A stretch of 64,000 nt of DNA from Lepidonotus clava (Eukaryota; Annelida; Polychaeta; Phyllodocida; Polynoidae), in the NCBI GenBank assembly GCA_936440205.1, contig OW387134.1:63515427-63579426 (forward strand), given 5' to 3'. Every line of letters starts with the position of its first letter. Positions within the stretch are counted from its first letter, which is position 1. The notes below the pieces were generated by a model that saw only the letters and a program-made list of their open reading frames with translations, was not told the DNA's origin and did not search any database. Positions 32,301 through 45,329 of this stretch are shown piece after piece. The position numbers and the translations under genes are program-made.

Positions 32301-32971
32301 GATCTATTGGATCGGAATCCCTTAAAAACTCTGTTAAGTCTGGCTATTCGTGAAAAGAAAGACGTCAAACCCTGATGCCCATGGCCTGCGCTAAATATAA
32401 TAGTGGTCACCATGGTGACAAAAATATACTAATAACGGTTGATTAGTTTCTTTATAGAACATGCGGAATCTGTCAAACTCAATGGGTAATATCAGACAAA
32501 TCTGGTTTCCTGGAATACCCGCAATATATTTAATGAGAATTGTTAGTCCTATTGTGAATAGATGTTTCTTTCTTTAATTTATCACTATCTATTCTAGGAT
32601 TGGAACACTGGTATCACTAGTCGACGTCATCCCCTTTTAATTCAGATAGTTAACTGTGCCAAGCATCGGGTTACATCGGACCTATAGATATAGAGGATTT
32701 ACACTGACGTCCGTAGAGCTTGTTAGGTACCTACATAACTGCCGATAGATATTGTCGTTAATGTTGGGTTTTTTTTTCAAGTGAGCAGACTCTTTTTTTT
32801 TTCAAGAACAAACAATCCAATACATAATCTATGCTACATCGTTTCGTTCTCTGAAAGTAATCATTGTCATCGTTTTAAATAACTATCCATATACTCTTTG
32901 ATGTTTTATGATATTATTAGTCCTTTCCATCACATAAGAGAACAAGGAATAGTAAACGGTGATGATGCCTC

Positions 32972-33183
32972 AAGCCCCATACCCACTAGGCGATTCGGGC
33001 CTCAGGACTGTCTCACTGATCGTATTTTCCCCTGATCACCCGTCAGTATATAGTATATTAAAATGTACATGTTTTATCTGAATCCCCTGGGAAATTGCCC
33101 AACGACACACCCAATGATTTTATTAAACATAGTATACTGATGGGTGACGAGGTCCAAATCGTCTAGTGCATGGTATAGGGCTT
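32972..33183. mobile_element. 212-bp MITE with ~28-bp inverted ends
   Basis: Left end AAGCCCCATACCCACTAGGC, right end (inverted) AAGCCCTATACCATGCACTA. Non-coding. Similar in style to the TTAA-flanked MITEs, but its own TSD is not clear. Confidence 0.75.
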
Positions 33184-33390
33184 CAGAATTAGCATTATGC
33201 GTATTGAACTATCATTATAAGCTCATTTTGAGGTTAGTCTATAAAAGGTGTTTGTATTGACAAGACGGTTACTCTGTAACATTCTGATAATCTACATAAT
33301 ACTTAATATTACAATATGCGACATCAGCGATATCGTGAGGTATCGGCATGGTATACGATGATATTAGCTAGGACAGTTTGCAGCATGTCA

Positions 33391-33558
33391 CCATGGGCGA
33401 ATCCAGAAGGGGGTGTGGAGGCATGCGCCCCTCTCTTTTTTTCAGCAAATTTTGCGTTTTTAATGTAAAATTTGCCCAAAAGTGATTAAGGAACAATTTC
33501 TCCAATATCGCCCCCCCCCCCCCGCCTCCCATTTCAAAATCCGGCAGCCGCCAGTGGT
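33391..33558. mobile_element. CAGTGGCGGAT family MITE, copy
   Basis: About 170 bp with degenerate terminal inverted repeats and an internal block AATGTAAAATTTGCCCAAAA, followed by AAGGAACAATTT(C/T)TCCAATA and a C-run. The copy at 43715-43887 has the same internal order. Confidence 0.75.
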
Positions 33559-33960
33559 CCCGCATGTGAAACAAAGAATGTTATCTCTAATATGGGCATT
33601 TTCTCTACCATATCGCCATAATATCACAGCTCACGTCGTGTAGCGCATGTAATAGGGCCTTTCTACCCTGGCCCCTCGTCCACCACACCTCATTGCCAAC
33701 ATCTACATTGTCGGCAAACACATCCAGACATACCTCCACACCTCCGACGGGGAGGGATCCACCACCCAAAGAGACATCAGTTTACCTAGTCAGAATCATG
33801 TAGGGGTGTCCCTAATACTAACTGTACACTTCAGATGGCCATGACACCCTCTAAACCAACCGTTAGTGCACAATGATGATTGCTGTGTTCTTGTACACAC
33901 ATATTTATGTATACTTTATTATTGTTTTCATACAATACTTCATTATTGTAATGCCATATA

Positions 33961-33962
<2 letters not shown>

Positions 33963-34002
<40 letters not shown>
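33963..34002. repeat. (GT)n microsatellite
   Basis: About 20 GT repeats. Confidence 0.95.
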
Positions 34003-34004
<2 letters not shown>

Positions 34005-34470
34005 ATACTACGACTGAGTAATAACTCTGAGAACCATAAATAACATTTTATAGAATATATTCAATCATGTTTCATTGATTTGTTAGTCATAGCTTGTACA
34101 ATTTCATTGTATGTGCATTCTTTACGTTTTCAGTTATATTCTAGATCTATTTGTCTGTTTCAGGATTATATGATTTCAATTTATGTAACCAAATTAACAT
34201 GACACGTCCCCTGTAAGTAACCTAAATGCAAATACATTCCGCCATGCAAATTCTGCACATTCTGACTACCTTACACTCGACCTTACACTCTCAGCGGAAT
34301 TTCCTATCACAGGGAATATGAATATACGGTTTGTTTCTGTGTAGATACATATACATACACATTAAGTGTTGTCCACTTGTTTGGGAGTTGGCTTTGATTT
34401 AGTTACCCTATTAACATACATATGACATGAATCATTAGGCTACGGCACCCTCTGAAGGATCACTTCTAAA

Positions 34471-34838
34471 GCCCGCCCAGCCAAACATTGCAGCAACGTT
34501 CTATTTGGTTCTATTTGGTTCTGTGTTGGTTCTTGTTATGTTTGTTTTGATGGCTCTCAATGAGATAGCTGCAACGTACTGCTGTGACGTTGCACTGCGA
34601 CATTATCATAACCTTCTGGTTATGCTCTTTGACCTAAACAGAATGTCTTTTAATGTTCTGTTTTGGTTTTGTCCTAAAATCACCAAAAAATAATGTCATA
34701 AATAACATTCTGGTTTGGTGAGGTTTCAACCTCACCATCAATAACGTATATTAATTGTTATGTGCCATCTTAGTAAGTAACAAACTGACTAAAAGGGTAT
34801 GGTTGCATAACGTTTCTGTTACTTCACAAGTTGTTCTA
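34471..34838 (+). mobile_element. AACGTTATAACGTT-rich MITE, copy 1
   Basis: Alignable with 47916-48289 over most of its length: TTGCAGCAACGTTCT, GGTTCTTGTTA, GCACTGCGACATTAT, TTAACCTCACC, CATCTTAGTAAGTAACA. Ends near GCCCAGCCAAAC and ACAAGTTGTT. Confidence 0.8.
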
Positions 34839-35435
34839 AAGGTTATTTTGATACAATTGGTAAAGTATTATTAGTAAAGATCTATACTCCTCTTTAGAAC
34901 CAAACAGCAGCAGGTCAGGGTGTTGCACCTTAATCCCATTATAAACCAAAAACATTTCCCCTACCCCTCTCCTTACCCCATGCCAATCCCCCAAACCCCC
35001 GTCATATTATCCCTGTGATCAACGTCTACATGTATACACATAGACCTATTGTACCCTCTACCCTACATCCACACGTATACATGTACGATATATGGTCAGG
35101 TCAGGGTGAAGGGGTCACTCAGTACAGGGTATATGACCTACTCAGTACATTAGGGGGTGCGTAGATTGGTTTTGGGGGGAGAGTGTATAATGGGGGTCCA
35201 CCGGGGGGTCCACATGTCTCATGTTTATCCAACTACTTCTAAAATGATGTCCTAGCTTCCGTATGTTACAGTCTACACACTGACCTTACTTCAAGAATAT
35301 GAAGAACCAGTGAAACAGGCAGCTATAACAGACTGTCCATCTGTTTGCTGTTTTGTTAAACTTATTAAAGGACTTGTGGGAACCAACAAATTGGGCCATG
35401 ACCCCATTTCTTCAGTTCCACTCTCATCCTCAGTG

Positions 35436-35510
35436 TGGCTTCGTAGTGTAAGGGTTAACAACCCCTTCCAAACACCTATGTTGTGGGTTCAAATCATTGA
35501 GGGATTTGTG
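35436..35510 (+). mobile_element. tRNA-like SINE head
   Basis: CGTAGTGTAAGGGTTA (box A region, tRNA-Val-like) and GGGTTCAAATC (box B) are spaced as in a tRNA, but the acceptor stem does not close, so it is not a functional tRNA gene. The tail is not defined. Confidence 0.45.
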
Positions 35511-36564
35511 AATATACAAAGTGACTACATAGCATGCACCCTATGTTTTCAATGTCCATGTTGATTTTTAAAGACCCTCTTGGTACATATCGCATGTCGA
35601 ATTCAAGGAATGCCCAATGACATGTATCATTCATGTCACTAGGCATTTACCCTGTTGACTTTAAGAAATGGCCATCTCGCCGTGTCGATATTAGGGGTCT
35701 ATACCCATACCGGGGCCTGTCGCCGTCACTCAACCTACCCAACTCCTGAACCATCAACTCAGGGTTGATTGATTTGAACGCACTTATTTTCTTTGTGACC
35801 ACGCCATGGGACAAGCCATGCGGATGAGGCGTAGTTTAAAAAGTTTTTTAGTACTCGGATCTTTGCATCATTTAGTGGGGAAAAAAGTTGGAGAGGGAGG
35901 AGCTGGAGTTGCACTGCTACTGAAAGGTTGCCAGTGACTTGGCACCAGTCGTCACATTAGTTTTTTTGTATCCCTACCCCATGACCTTTGATCTAAATGG
36001 GCACATTTCCACTTGTAAACAAAAAGAAAAGATGTTTTTATAGTCGGGAGTGTTCTTGTCTGAAACACTTATAATGTACACTTACATTAAATATCATTAC
36101 GAGAATTTTGTTTGGTTCCCATTTTAACAGTGACGTGATATCCACCTTCTCATAGTCTACTTCACATGAACATAATACATTACATTCTTATGAAAACACT
36201 CATAACCCCGCATTTGCATGGGTCAATATTCCTATATCTCGGCATAAGAGTACTACAAATAAGGCATATCAATACGCCTTGTTTCTTAAACCTTAAATGT
36301 TTTGTTTTAAGATATTAAGCTAATCAAATTTGAGATTTCTTTGTACAGGTTATGGCAAGAGAATCACAAGCAATTAGTATACCATTTCAAAGCTAATTCC
36401 ATATATAGGCCTATTTCTAAAATTGGTTTTCTAAAGCAAAACCGGACGAGGCATACTGGGAACCCCCTCTACAGACTCTACCAGACAGACTCTACCAGAC
36501 AGACTTTATAGTTGTTTATCTTCAGTATGTCATGGTTGTCGACCCAACGGATCTATCGTTGCTA

Positions 36565-36632
36565 TGACACATCACTCGACCCGACTTAACAGTTAACTAA
36601 GTCACTGTTGAGTCGGGTTGATATATGTGTCA
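36565..36632. repeat. Imperfect inverted repeat, 29-bp arms
   Basis: TGACACATCACTCGACCCGA... (36565-36593) against its inverted partner 36604-36632 with about five mismatches. It could be a very small MITE. Confidence 0.6.
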
Positions 36633-36763
36633 CGGCTTTAACCTGTGACCTGTGATCTTTGGGTGTTGAAGAGTACTAGACAACCCTACAAGATGATGTA
36701 CAAAGAAACCCGGACCTACAACCCCGAGCCTTGGGCTTATCACATGGAAAGTGTCGGGGGACC

Positions 36764-36847
36764 CAATGGCGGACCCAGGATTTTGCTAAGAAAAAAAAAA
36801 AAAAAAGGGGGGGGGGGGCCTTCCCTCGCCTCTAAATCCGCCACTAG
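36764..36847. mobile_element. CAGTGGCGGAT family MITE, short copy
   Basis: AATGGCGGACCCAGGATTTT at the left and TCTAAATCCGCCACTAGG at the right bracket an A-run and G-run. Internally shortened. Confidence 0.7.
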
Positions 36848-37285
36848 GACCTGGAGGTGTGAAGGGGCTGCCTTCACCCAAATATGTCCATTCGATATTT
36901 GAAACAAAAAAAAATCCATTTAGAACATGTACTCGTCTACTGAATGGATAAATGATGAAATTGGAGGGGGGAAATGTCCATGTTACACAAGTTGGTGGAG
37001 TGATTTAGTACAATTACCACGGGTGTTTTATTGTGCCGGAGGCGTCACTGTGATGGGGTAATGGTGAAGGACTGGCCTAATGTAATTCCACGTGAGTGAC
37101 ATGATTTGTCAGGGGGTGGTGAGTGGTAGGGTTGGTGGTCGTTGTGCATGTGGTGGCTTGGAGGTGGAGGGGGGGGGGGGGGAGGTTCTAACTGGGCCTG
37201 TAGCCAGAGGGCTGTGGATCATGGGGGACTGGCAGCGCGCCCGTGGGGGCCAAGTTGTCACCCCCAGAGGATCCATGACCCCACC

Positions 37286-37310
37286 TGACCTCGGTTGACC
37301 TCTGTGACCT
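37286..37310 (-). promoter_or_regulatory. Three TGACCT half-sites (DR4 + DR3)
   Basis: TGACCT at 37286, 37296 and 37305, with 4- and 3-base spacers. DR4 and DR3 are the spacings preferred by thyroid/LXR- and vitamin-D-type receptors. The site lies in GC-rich DNA. Function is inference. Confidence 0.3.
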
Positions 37311-38861
37311 GGAAACGACAGGTTGCGTTAACCAAAGAGAGTAGAAAACTGAGCGGTGCTAGCTGGGGGTTGGGTTTGGGTCTGTCAGTTCTTGGAGACC
37401 TGTTTGCATTGCGGAGGCGGCGGTCGCCCTCCCCTCCCTGTCCGGCCGGCCGCTGTCACCTTACACCACCTGTACGTGCACCTCATCACGTTGCACCACT
37501 TCTATGAGACATACCATAGTAGTGATGGGGTCCGATCCCAAGTCACACATGATTGACGGATTTATAACAATAGGCATATAATTATACGTGTAGTGGACCA
37601 TTTTCTTATAGGCGTTATTAACATTACTGGATACTTATAGGCATTAACAGACATATGCAGTGGACTAATAATACTATATTATATCTGTAATAATCAGCCT
37701 GTGAAAAGGGCCTTTTCTACAGTATTAGGACAAGGAGCAACCCAATAATTATTTTCCCTACTGGCCTCCTTATGGGCTCTAGTATGTAAGGCATGTATAG
37801 ATTCTGAGAGGCGTCTACATTACACGGCTGGATACTTAGGCATTTAAGATCAGTTATTAGCAATACTGGAGCATTTCCTAAAACAGACATGGATGTAGTT
37901 GTACGTGGGGCAGTACGTGAGGAGCAGCGCCGTGGACGTGGACGTTGTCGTGTACACGGACCCCGCCCGCCCGGATCCGTAACGGCTTGTATACCGGTAC
38001 GTAGGCCTACACATTTAAAAAGAAATGAAGAAGGAAAGTCTAATATTAGGTTGTTTTTTTTCCAAACGCGTCGAAATCTTTGTCCTAATACTTTTAGGAA
38101 GGCCATTTGTCTTTACGTTATATTATGCAATCGTTAAAATATATTTCGTATAATTTTGTTGGGATGTTTTTTCCTTCATCTCATATCTCATCCGCGATAT
38201 GTTAGTTTTTTTTCAATGTTTTTATTTGAAATGACTTATCACCGTCATTCTCTAATGTAAATATGATTTATAAAAAATATAGTGGTTAACCCTAATTGTT
38301 AATCTTATTGTAAAATGTGAACATGGGATTTTGTCAAAGAATCCGTCCCAGCAATAAGGGTGGCTGTGGTGTGTGGAGGGGCATGTCTATGAGGCAGACA
38401 TTACAGAACATTTTTTTTCATCTCACCTGGGACCCTCCTGTCCCGCTTGGAGCCCTCCATCTTGCATTTTACACGTTTCCCATGAACCCAAATTGTTCCC
38501 AATGCTTCCATAAGTACCCACATCAACGATTGTGTAGCTATATTATTTTTTGCCCATATCCCAATCGCTTGGTTCGAACTATTCCTCTATCAGGGCGCCA
38601 CCATTGAAAAAGGTGTGTAGGTCACAAAAATGCGGGAACGCCCCTGAAATGTGGCGACGCGGGCGTGTCTTCATCCAATACTGTGACATTTGTATTTCTT
38701 CCAATCGACAGGCGGAACTAATTCGGTCTAGCATAAATTTGACACCTCCATAACTTCTTAAATTCGATATGGGACACAGTTCATCGTTGAGTGTCGGAGC
38801 AACCTGAACAAATAAAGCTTCATGTGCTAGGTATGAGAACGGAAATTTGACACCTGCAGGG

Positions 38862-39172
38862 AGGGGGTTGCATAACTTTCCGGTATATTTAACGGGTGTT
38901 TAACGAAGCCAAACTGTTGTAAAACAGATAGCGGACACCAAGCGGTTGCAAAATCCGTTAATAAATTTCCGTAGAAGCTGAAATTTAACGGATTTTCAAC
39001 TAAGTAAATCCGTTAAAATAATAAACAATACAAGAAATATGTTTTAACGGAATTGCAATTTAACGGATTTTTAAAGTACGGATTTTGCAACAGTATGTCA
39101 ATCTGTTCGTAGTACGATATTAACGGAGATTAATAGCGAATTTATTTAGCGGGATGTTATGCAACTCCCCCC
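38862..39172. mobile_element. Foldback MITE with GTTGCATAAC ends
   Basis: GGGGGTTGCATAAC at the left is inverted at the right (GTTATGCAACTCCCC). Internal TAACGGATTTT motifs recur on both arms, so much of the ~310 bp folds back on itself. Confidence 0.75.
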
Positions 39173-40163
39173 ACTGACTTCATATCTTTGCCTATAGTGC
39201 ACGAAACCATACATCGACCTTTTTTCACACATGAAAGCATGTTTGGTTGGGACACTGCAACGTCCCCAACCCAGCCCACTCCAGCCTTACCCGGGATCAT
39301 TTATCCACCATAGAAGCATCTAACTTGTAAAGCAGATTTATATCTAGTAAGATATTATTTAAATAGTTGGTATTGTTCGCAGTACACACAACGCAAAAGC
39401 TGCATTACAATTGATAACAATTGATTTGTCTTTTCATTGTTCTCATTTTCATGGAATCTCAACGTTTTAGTATCAATAAGCATACTGGGTAGGTAGTAAT
39501 TGTAACATGAATGATGGCCAGGCTGACATTTTTTTCTCCGGGCCTATAGCAAAAGGAAATGGCAAATTCAGTAGTGACTTCCATGTTATTTTTTTAGGAC
39601 AAACCCGCCATTTTCCGGACATTCAAACAATAAAATTCCTTCAATAATTCTCAAACAATGCAGGGATAATCTAATAATGAATGAGTAATTTAGAATGAAA
39701 ATAAAAACTCCTCGACAGAAATGCTTCTAATATTCTATATAAAAAGACAGTTGTAAGAAATCTTGGGGAAATCTTGCAAACGCTACCAAAAAAAGATTAT
39801 TAGAAAAAAAAGTGTTTTCATAAAGCACGTAGGATCACTAAAAATAATGCATGTACTTCTTTGTCAATAATAACACTCCATAATATTTCTGTTTATTTTA
39901 AAGTATCCATAGGTTGCTGTATCCTTTTCACACTATCAACATCCTGTAATATTCATGTTTACGGACAGATAAAGGAACTCATACATTGTAGTCGCTCACT
40001 CCTAAAACGCAATACAGATCAGCCTCCTTGATAAAAAGATAAAAAGGCTGATACCACAAAGTAATACAGATAAAAATGTGAAAGGCGTCCGGCCAATAGT
40101 GCGGCTAGCCAGAGGAACGCCCACCAGTTTTTTCCCCTCCCGGAATTACCGACCCTGGGACTT

Positions 40164-40182
40164 TGACCTTTGACCTTGACCT
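40164..40182 (-). promoter_or_regulatory. Perfect DR1 plus adjacent third half-site
   Basis: TGACCT-T-TGACCT-TGACCT without mismatch. On the minus strand this is AGGTCA-AGGTCA-A-AGGTCA, a consensus DR1 (HNF4/RXR/PPAR) with an extra TCAAGGTCA monomer site (ERR/SF-1 type). Confidence 0.4.
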
Positions 40183-40261
40183 CCCCTGGGCTCCTGAGGG
40201 AAGCCCCGCAGCACATTACATTTATTGAAAATGTACCAGGCCCAAGTTGCAATAGCCTATG

Positions 40262-40600
40262 ATCGTTCTGGGGCTATACTTTTTTGGTCAGTCTGTTAAT
40301 GGTATACTTAGTTATAGACGACGCATGACGTTGACGTTATTTATGGCGATGTTCAGACCTCACTGAGTCTCAACATTATATTTCAGTGAAGGTAAAACCA
40401 AACCAAAACAGAACTTTTTATGAAGCCAGATGTAGCCAGAAAGTAGCAAAAACAAAGTGATGTGATGTCACAACAGTATGTTGCAGCAATATTATTGGGA
40501 GCCATCAAAACAATGTAAAAAGAAGCAAACAGGTGAATTAGAATGTCACTGCAACGTTATAACGACGTTATGACCTAGGCTGGAATTTCACCCATTACTT
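40262..40600 (-). mobile_element. AACGTTATAACGTT-rich MITE, copy 2
   Basis: Minus-strand copy. It holds TATACTTTTTTGGTCAGTCTG at one end, GTTGCAGCAATATTATTGGG and AACGTTATAACGACGTTA at the other. More diverged than copy 3. Confidence 0.65.
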
Positions 40601-41187
40601 AATTAAGGTTGTCATTGCCAACTGATTGTTGGTTCTAAATGAGGTGTTCTGTTCCTCATGGGAGTGTATATGCCCTTCGATGGTTCCATTGTAGCCAATT
40701 AGAATAACCGGAACTAGATTGCTTTGCACCGGAAGCACGTTGGAAACCACTATATGAAGGCCATTATTTTAGTCAACTATGAAAATGTCATAAGTATCTC
40801 GACAATATAAACGATTTATCATTCTAATCCTAAACAAAATTTGACTTGTTTTTCCGTAAAAGAATTAAGTATATGTGCAAAAAAAATGTAAAGAAATCAA
40901 GATACTATATTATTAACGTTAATACACACGGAATGGACGCACTGAAGCGTGCCTGCATGTTCCGTGGCGATTTCGAATTTCGAAAAAGAAACGACGAAAT
41001 CCTAAAAACGGATGTGTGCTGGTAGGGCTAGGCGTCACAATATGGTGGAGTGCCAAACTGAGTAGAAACAATGGGAAGTGGGTCACAGGACGCCTAAACA
41101 CATGTGTCCTGTTAACGTTTTTTAAAAATAGGATAGACTGCCTCGACATTGTGTCTGGTGCCTGCCTGGGCCATCTGTCTTAGAGTC

Positions 41188-41634
41188 TAGGGCCTGGGGG
41201 GGAGGGGGAGGGGCACTGGGGCTTGAAAAGGTACCCACTGCCAAACGGTCCTGCGCAGCAGGGTCGGGGAACGTCAAGATTGAGGGGCGGTCAATGACAT
41301 TTAAGGCAAAAAGGTGGCAGTGAACTAAATTATAAGAACAATGCAGAGGCAATAATATTTTTAGAAGTTGTCCTTATTAGTAATCAATTTTCCAAAAATA
41401 TTTATGAAATGTTATCAGAAGTGTTCCTAAGCAGCTTTGATGATTTCTGTACATGTTCTGGTATTGACACACCCTGATTTTGGGGGGCAGTGATCTGCGT
41501 CCCTGAAAATAAGGAGAGGTCGATTAAAATTCAGGAGCAGTCAGTCACAAAAATGCAGGGGTGGTAGTTTGGCAGTGGGTAGTACCTTCAAAGAGTCAGT
41601 AGCCCCCCCCCCCCCTCCCCCGGGTCCAGGGCCT
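41188..41634. mobile_element. Poly-G/C-ended MITE, GGGCCTGG family
   Basis: AGGGCCTGGGGGGG at the left, inverted CCCCGGGTCCAGGGCCT at the right. Body includes TACCCACTGCCAAAC and its partial inverted counterpart. Related short copy at 26731-26955. Confidence 0.65.
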
Positions 41635-42026
41635 GATAACGCAGTCGGTGGTCGAACCCGGATGAGGAGTTACAGCAATAGTCGTAAATATCTTTTAATT
41701 TCTGCCTGCTTTTAACAATTGAATGACATAGAATGACCGGCTTTAGAATAGAAAAACAGACACGGTCCCTTGGAGTGAATAAATTGTATTATTCCCTTAT
41801 TGGTAATAACATTTACATGTTAAGATTTTTAAATGAATTAAGAAATCAATAAGATAGAGATAAGTAAAATTGTGATGAATTATTGAATATGTGAGGCAAA
41901 ATTAACATATGAAATGAGATGAGATGTAGGGTGGAAGGGTGGCAAGAAACGTGTGTACATGCGCGCCATCGTCTTTGTTAAATGTGGTTGTTTTGATACT
42001 GTAAGATGTATATGGATCTCAGAGGC

Positions 42027-42722
42027 AATGGCGGATTGGGTGGGGGGGGGGGGTAGTGTAGTGGGCGCGGCACCCCAAATTTTGCCCAAATATTTATGAA
42101 TTGTGACCGCACGTTTCCAATTTACTCCTCGTTTGTTTTTTTGAAGAATGATTGTTTATTTTTATCAAAATATCAAAGACTTTTTCTCCAAGTAGCATCC
42201 CTCCCACCACTGAAGGTCCCATATTTAACCAAATATTTTATGGGTTTTTGTAAGTATGCCTGCAAACTTTTGTACTCAATATTATACATCCAGTCTAGGT
42301 AATTAAGAGTGATACACTCGCCGGGAGTGTACTCACAAACGTCTGGTTCCTATTTGTTATTTCACCGACTTGTTGAAAAGTGTTTTAACCTATGATTGGT
42401 CACGTCACCGTATGTAGATTAGGTTCACGTTGGCACTCGGCGGGTGGGGAGGGGGGCGACCTACGACATGGGGATATATACACTGAAGGCCATGATCCAC
42501 CATGCGATCGTACATGGCCTGATTCTGATTCTGAATCGAATTCAGAAATCGGTCCGACAACATTAAAAAAACGCAAAATTTTCCGAAAAAAGGGAGGGGC
42601 ACGCGCCCCGGCGACCCCCCTCTGGATCCGCCCATGTTTGAGGCGCCCAATCTAAATTTGGCAAAACTCGCGGGGGGACACGCCTCGCCCCCCCCCCCCC
42701 CCACACCCCAATCCGCTACTGC
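42027..42722. mobile_element. Fragments of CAGTGGCGGAT family MITEs
   Basis: A left end at 42027 (AATGGCGGATT plus G-run), and right ends TCTGGATCCGCCCATG (~42622) and CCAATCCGCTACTG (~42704) with C-runs. They are separate broken copies with unrelated sequence between. Confidence 0.5.
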
Positions 42723-43714
42723 ATTGATATAATTTTGTCTTTGTACGTAAAATAAATATATGAGAAATAAATAGGCTGGCTCTCCCAACCACAAACAGCT
42801 TATTTAATTAATTTTACCTGCAGACTAGCCTAGATCAAGATTTATGAAACATGCCGACAAGTCACATGGCAAGAGCATAGACATTTTCATTCATCATCGC
42901 ATTGTTTGTGGAAAAAAAAGGAAAACCAGCATGGCATAAGTTTTCAGTTATATCTTTACTTATCTAAATGCTGTCAAGTAGATTTGAAAACGTATTCATT
43001 ACATGTATATAGCTAATAATTGTTTATTGTCTATATTTTTTCCTTCGTTTCTGTCGACAAAATTAGTCCAAAATAATATACAGGCAAGCTTATTGCTTGA
43101 AATACAACTGTTAATCAGGTATCTATGATAGAGAGAATTTATCATCAACTTAATTGTTATGGCAACAAGCTATATATTGATATAATTCTAAGGATGTGAA
43201 AATTACTTTAGAGGAGAGTCGGTTTGAGTTTTACTTTTCGCCTTGTGTATTACTGCCACCAATGTGCACGGTAAAAATGGGGTGTTTGTTTCGTCGGTTG
43301 ACATTTCGGTGCGCGTCCCGTAGGGATATAATCGAAGTTATTTCCTGTCGGCTTTGTTCCTACTGGAAAAATATTTGACCCGTTTATCCTTCGGGACTTG
43401 TTATTTGTTGTATTATAGTACGTGTATATTGTTAAGATACATGTATGACTAAGAGAACAAATATTAGATATAGATTCGATTGAATTTCCCAGATAATATT
43501 GTAAATAAGGTACCCTTTCGGGACGGTTTAAAAATGGCGGTATCCACAGGCGGCCCTCAGTGTACACAGCCCCAAAGTCTGACAGAGGTCCAAGAAAACC
43601 TGAGGACTTCTAATGGGGACCCAAATCATATCTCAGGGGTCTCCAATTCAAGAATTTTACTTGATTTAATATGTATTTGTAATAAATTAATGTAACACCC
43701 TGGCAATTACCATG

Positions 43715-43887
43715 CAGTGGCGGATTTAGAGGGGGTCGAGGGGGGGGCGCCCCCACCTTTTTTTTGCGGAAAATCTTAGACTTTTTTAATGTAAAATTCA
43801 ACCAGAAAGTAATTAAGGAACAATTTTTCCAATAGCGCCTTCCCCCCCCCCCTTTTATTTTTTTCAAAATGCTGGATCCGCCACTGG
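43715..43887. mobile_element. CAGTGGCGGAT family MITE, best copy
   Basis: CAGTGGCGGATTTAGAGGGG at the left and GCTGGATCCGCCACTGG at the right form terminal inverted repeats. Internal CTTTTTTAATGTAAAATTCA, AAGTAATTAAGGAACAATTT and a C-run. Possible CATG flanks on both sides. Confidence 0.85.
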
Positions 43888-44962
43888 CATGCGACAAGTT
43901 AATACTTGGATCCCCCCCCCCCCCCCCTTATCCCCGGCAGGGATCTCATCATGCGCTCTCACTGTGCCAAGCCTCACACAATGAATCTACATGATCCACA
44001 CATAGCCGCACTAAGTAACCTGTGCCTTGGCTGTGCCCACATCATGGTATAGCGCGCCATTGGCTGGGGGTCGGAGACAACGGCTGGGAACAGGTGGCCA
44101 TGTAACATTATAGCCTGCCCCCATCACAAGACATCCGCCCCGCAACACAGATTATATTCACCAGACTGAGCACCATTTCCAGGGGCGGATCCCAGGACCT
44201 ATAGAGTCTGATGTTCAAATTTGATATTAATTACAGGGCCATGCCCAGGGTTGGCGGCGGGGGGGGGGGGGGGTGGTGAGTTCCAAAAAGTGGAACTCTT
44301 CTATATTTTTTGGGAAGTAATAATTATTGGGAAAATAATTCATAAGTTCCATGTACAATTTTATTGTATAAATGGGAGTAGAGCATGTCCCATGTATACA
44401 TAATCATAAAAATTTGCATCAAGCAATAATCATTTAGATTTGAATATGAAAATGGTGGGGCAACCCCAATGGCAATTGTGGGGGATGTATATTTATGTAA
44501 CGTCATGATTATCCCATTTTTTCAAAATACAAAACCAGGACCAAGGTAGATGATTTTATCATAAGAGTATAATATTATGTGTACTGAATCTTGTGGTTTA
44601 TCAAATCAGCTTTTCTTTAGTACACATATATACTTTTGGGTTGATTGGGGCTCTTTACTGTTGAATTAACCAGATAGCATCTTGGTAGCATTTCAAAGGT
44701 TATTATAAAGGAAAAGAATATTTTAGTTCAAGTGTTTTAGTGGAACCTTTCCTCTAATTTTTGAATATAAAGGATTTTGAAGAAGGAAACATTTCCACTT
44801 TGGTGGAACTAATTATGACTTGTGCTCTGTGGGGGGGTGACCCACCACCCCCACCTCGCCCCCTGGATAAGGGCCTGGTCTGATATATGTTTCCGCAAAT
44901 GTTTTGGGATATATTTTGAGGGAAGTTACGAAAATCTGAGACAAAGTGAGGTCCTTGTTGAG

Positions 44963-45324
44963 TTCTCCTACCATGGATAGCTAATTTACAGTATTTCAAG
45001 CACCTGCAGGCTAAGTTTTGCTGATTTTGTCGAGAAAACTCCCTGAAAAACTATAAGAAATAGCCAAATAATTGTTATTTATCCATCTCTAATGAATGAA
45101 TTTTCAAACAACCCAGGAAATAATGAGTGTGTATTCAAACTTATTAAAAGAAATAGTGATGGTTAGACTTATTCAAAGTTAATTCAACAAATAATTGTAC
45201 AATTCATGAAAATTTCTATACCAAAGCCTACATTGATGTCGACATATTACCCATCATACATCCTGCTCTAGGCTAACCTGCACAGGTAAAATTCAAGAAA
45301 CTGTCTATCTGTGGTTGGGAGAAT
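44963..45324. mobile_element. MITE, family of 14292-14645, copy 2
   Basis: Same ends (TTCTCCTACCATGGATA; CTATCTGTGGTTGGGAGAA) and the same order of internal blocks as the copy 30 kb upstream, with many substitutions. Confidence 0.8.
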
Positions 45325-45329
45325 TGACA

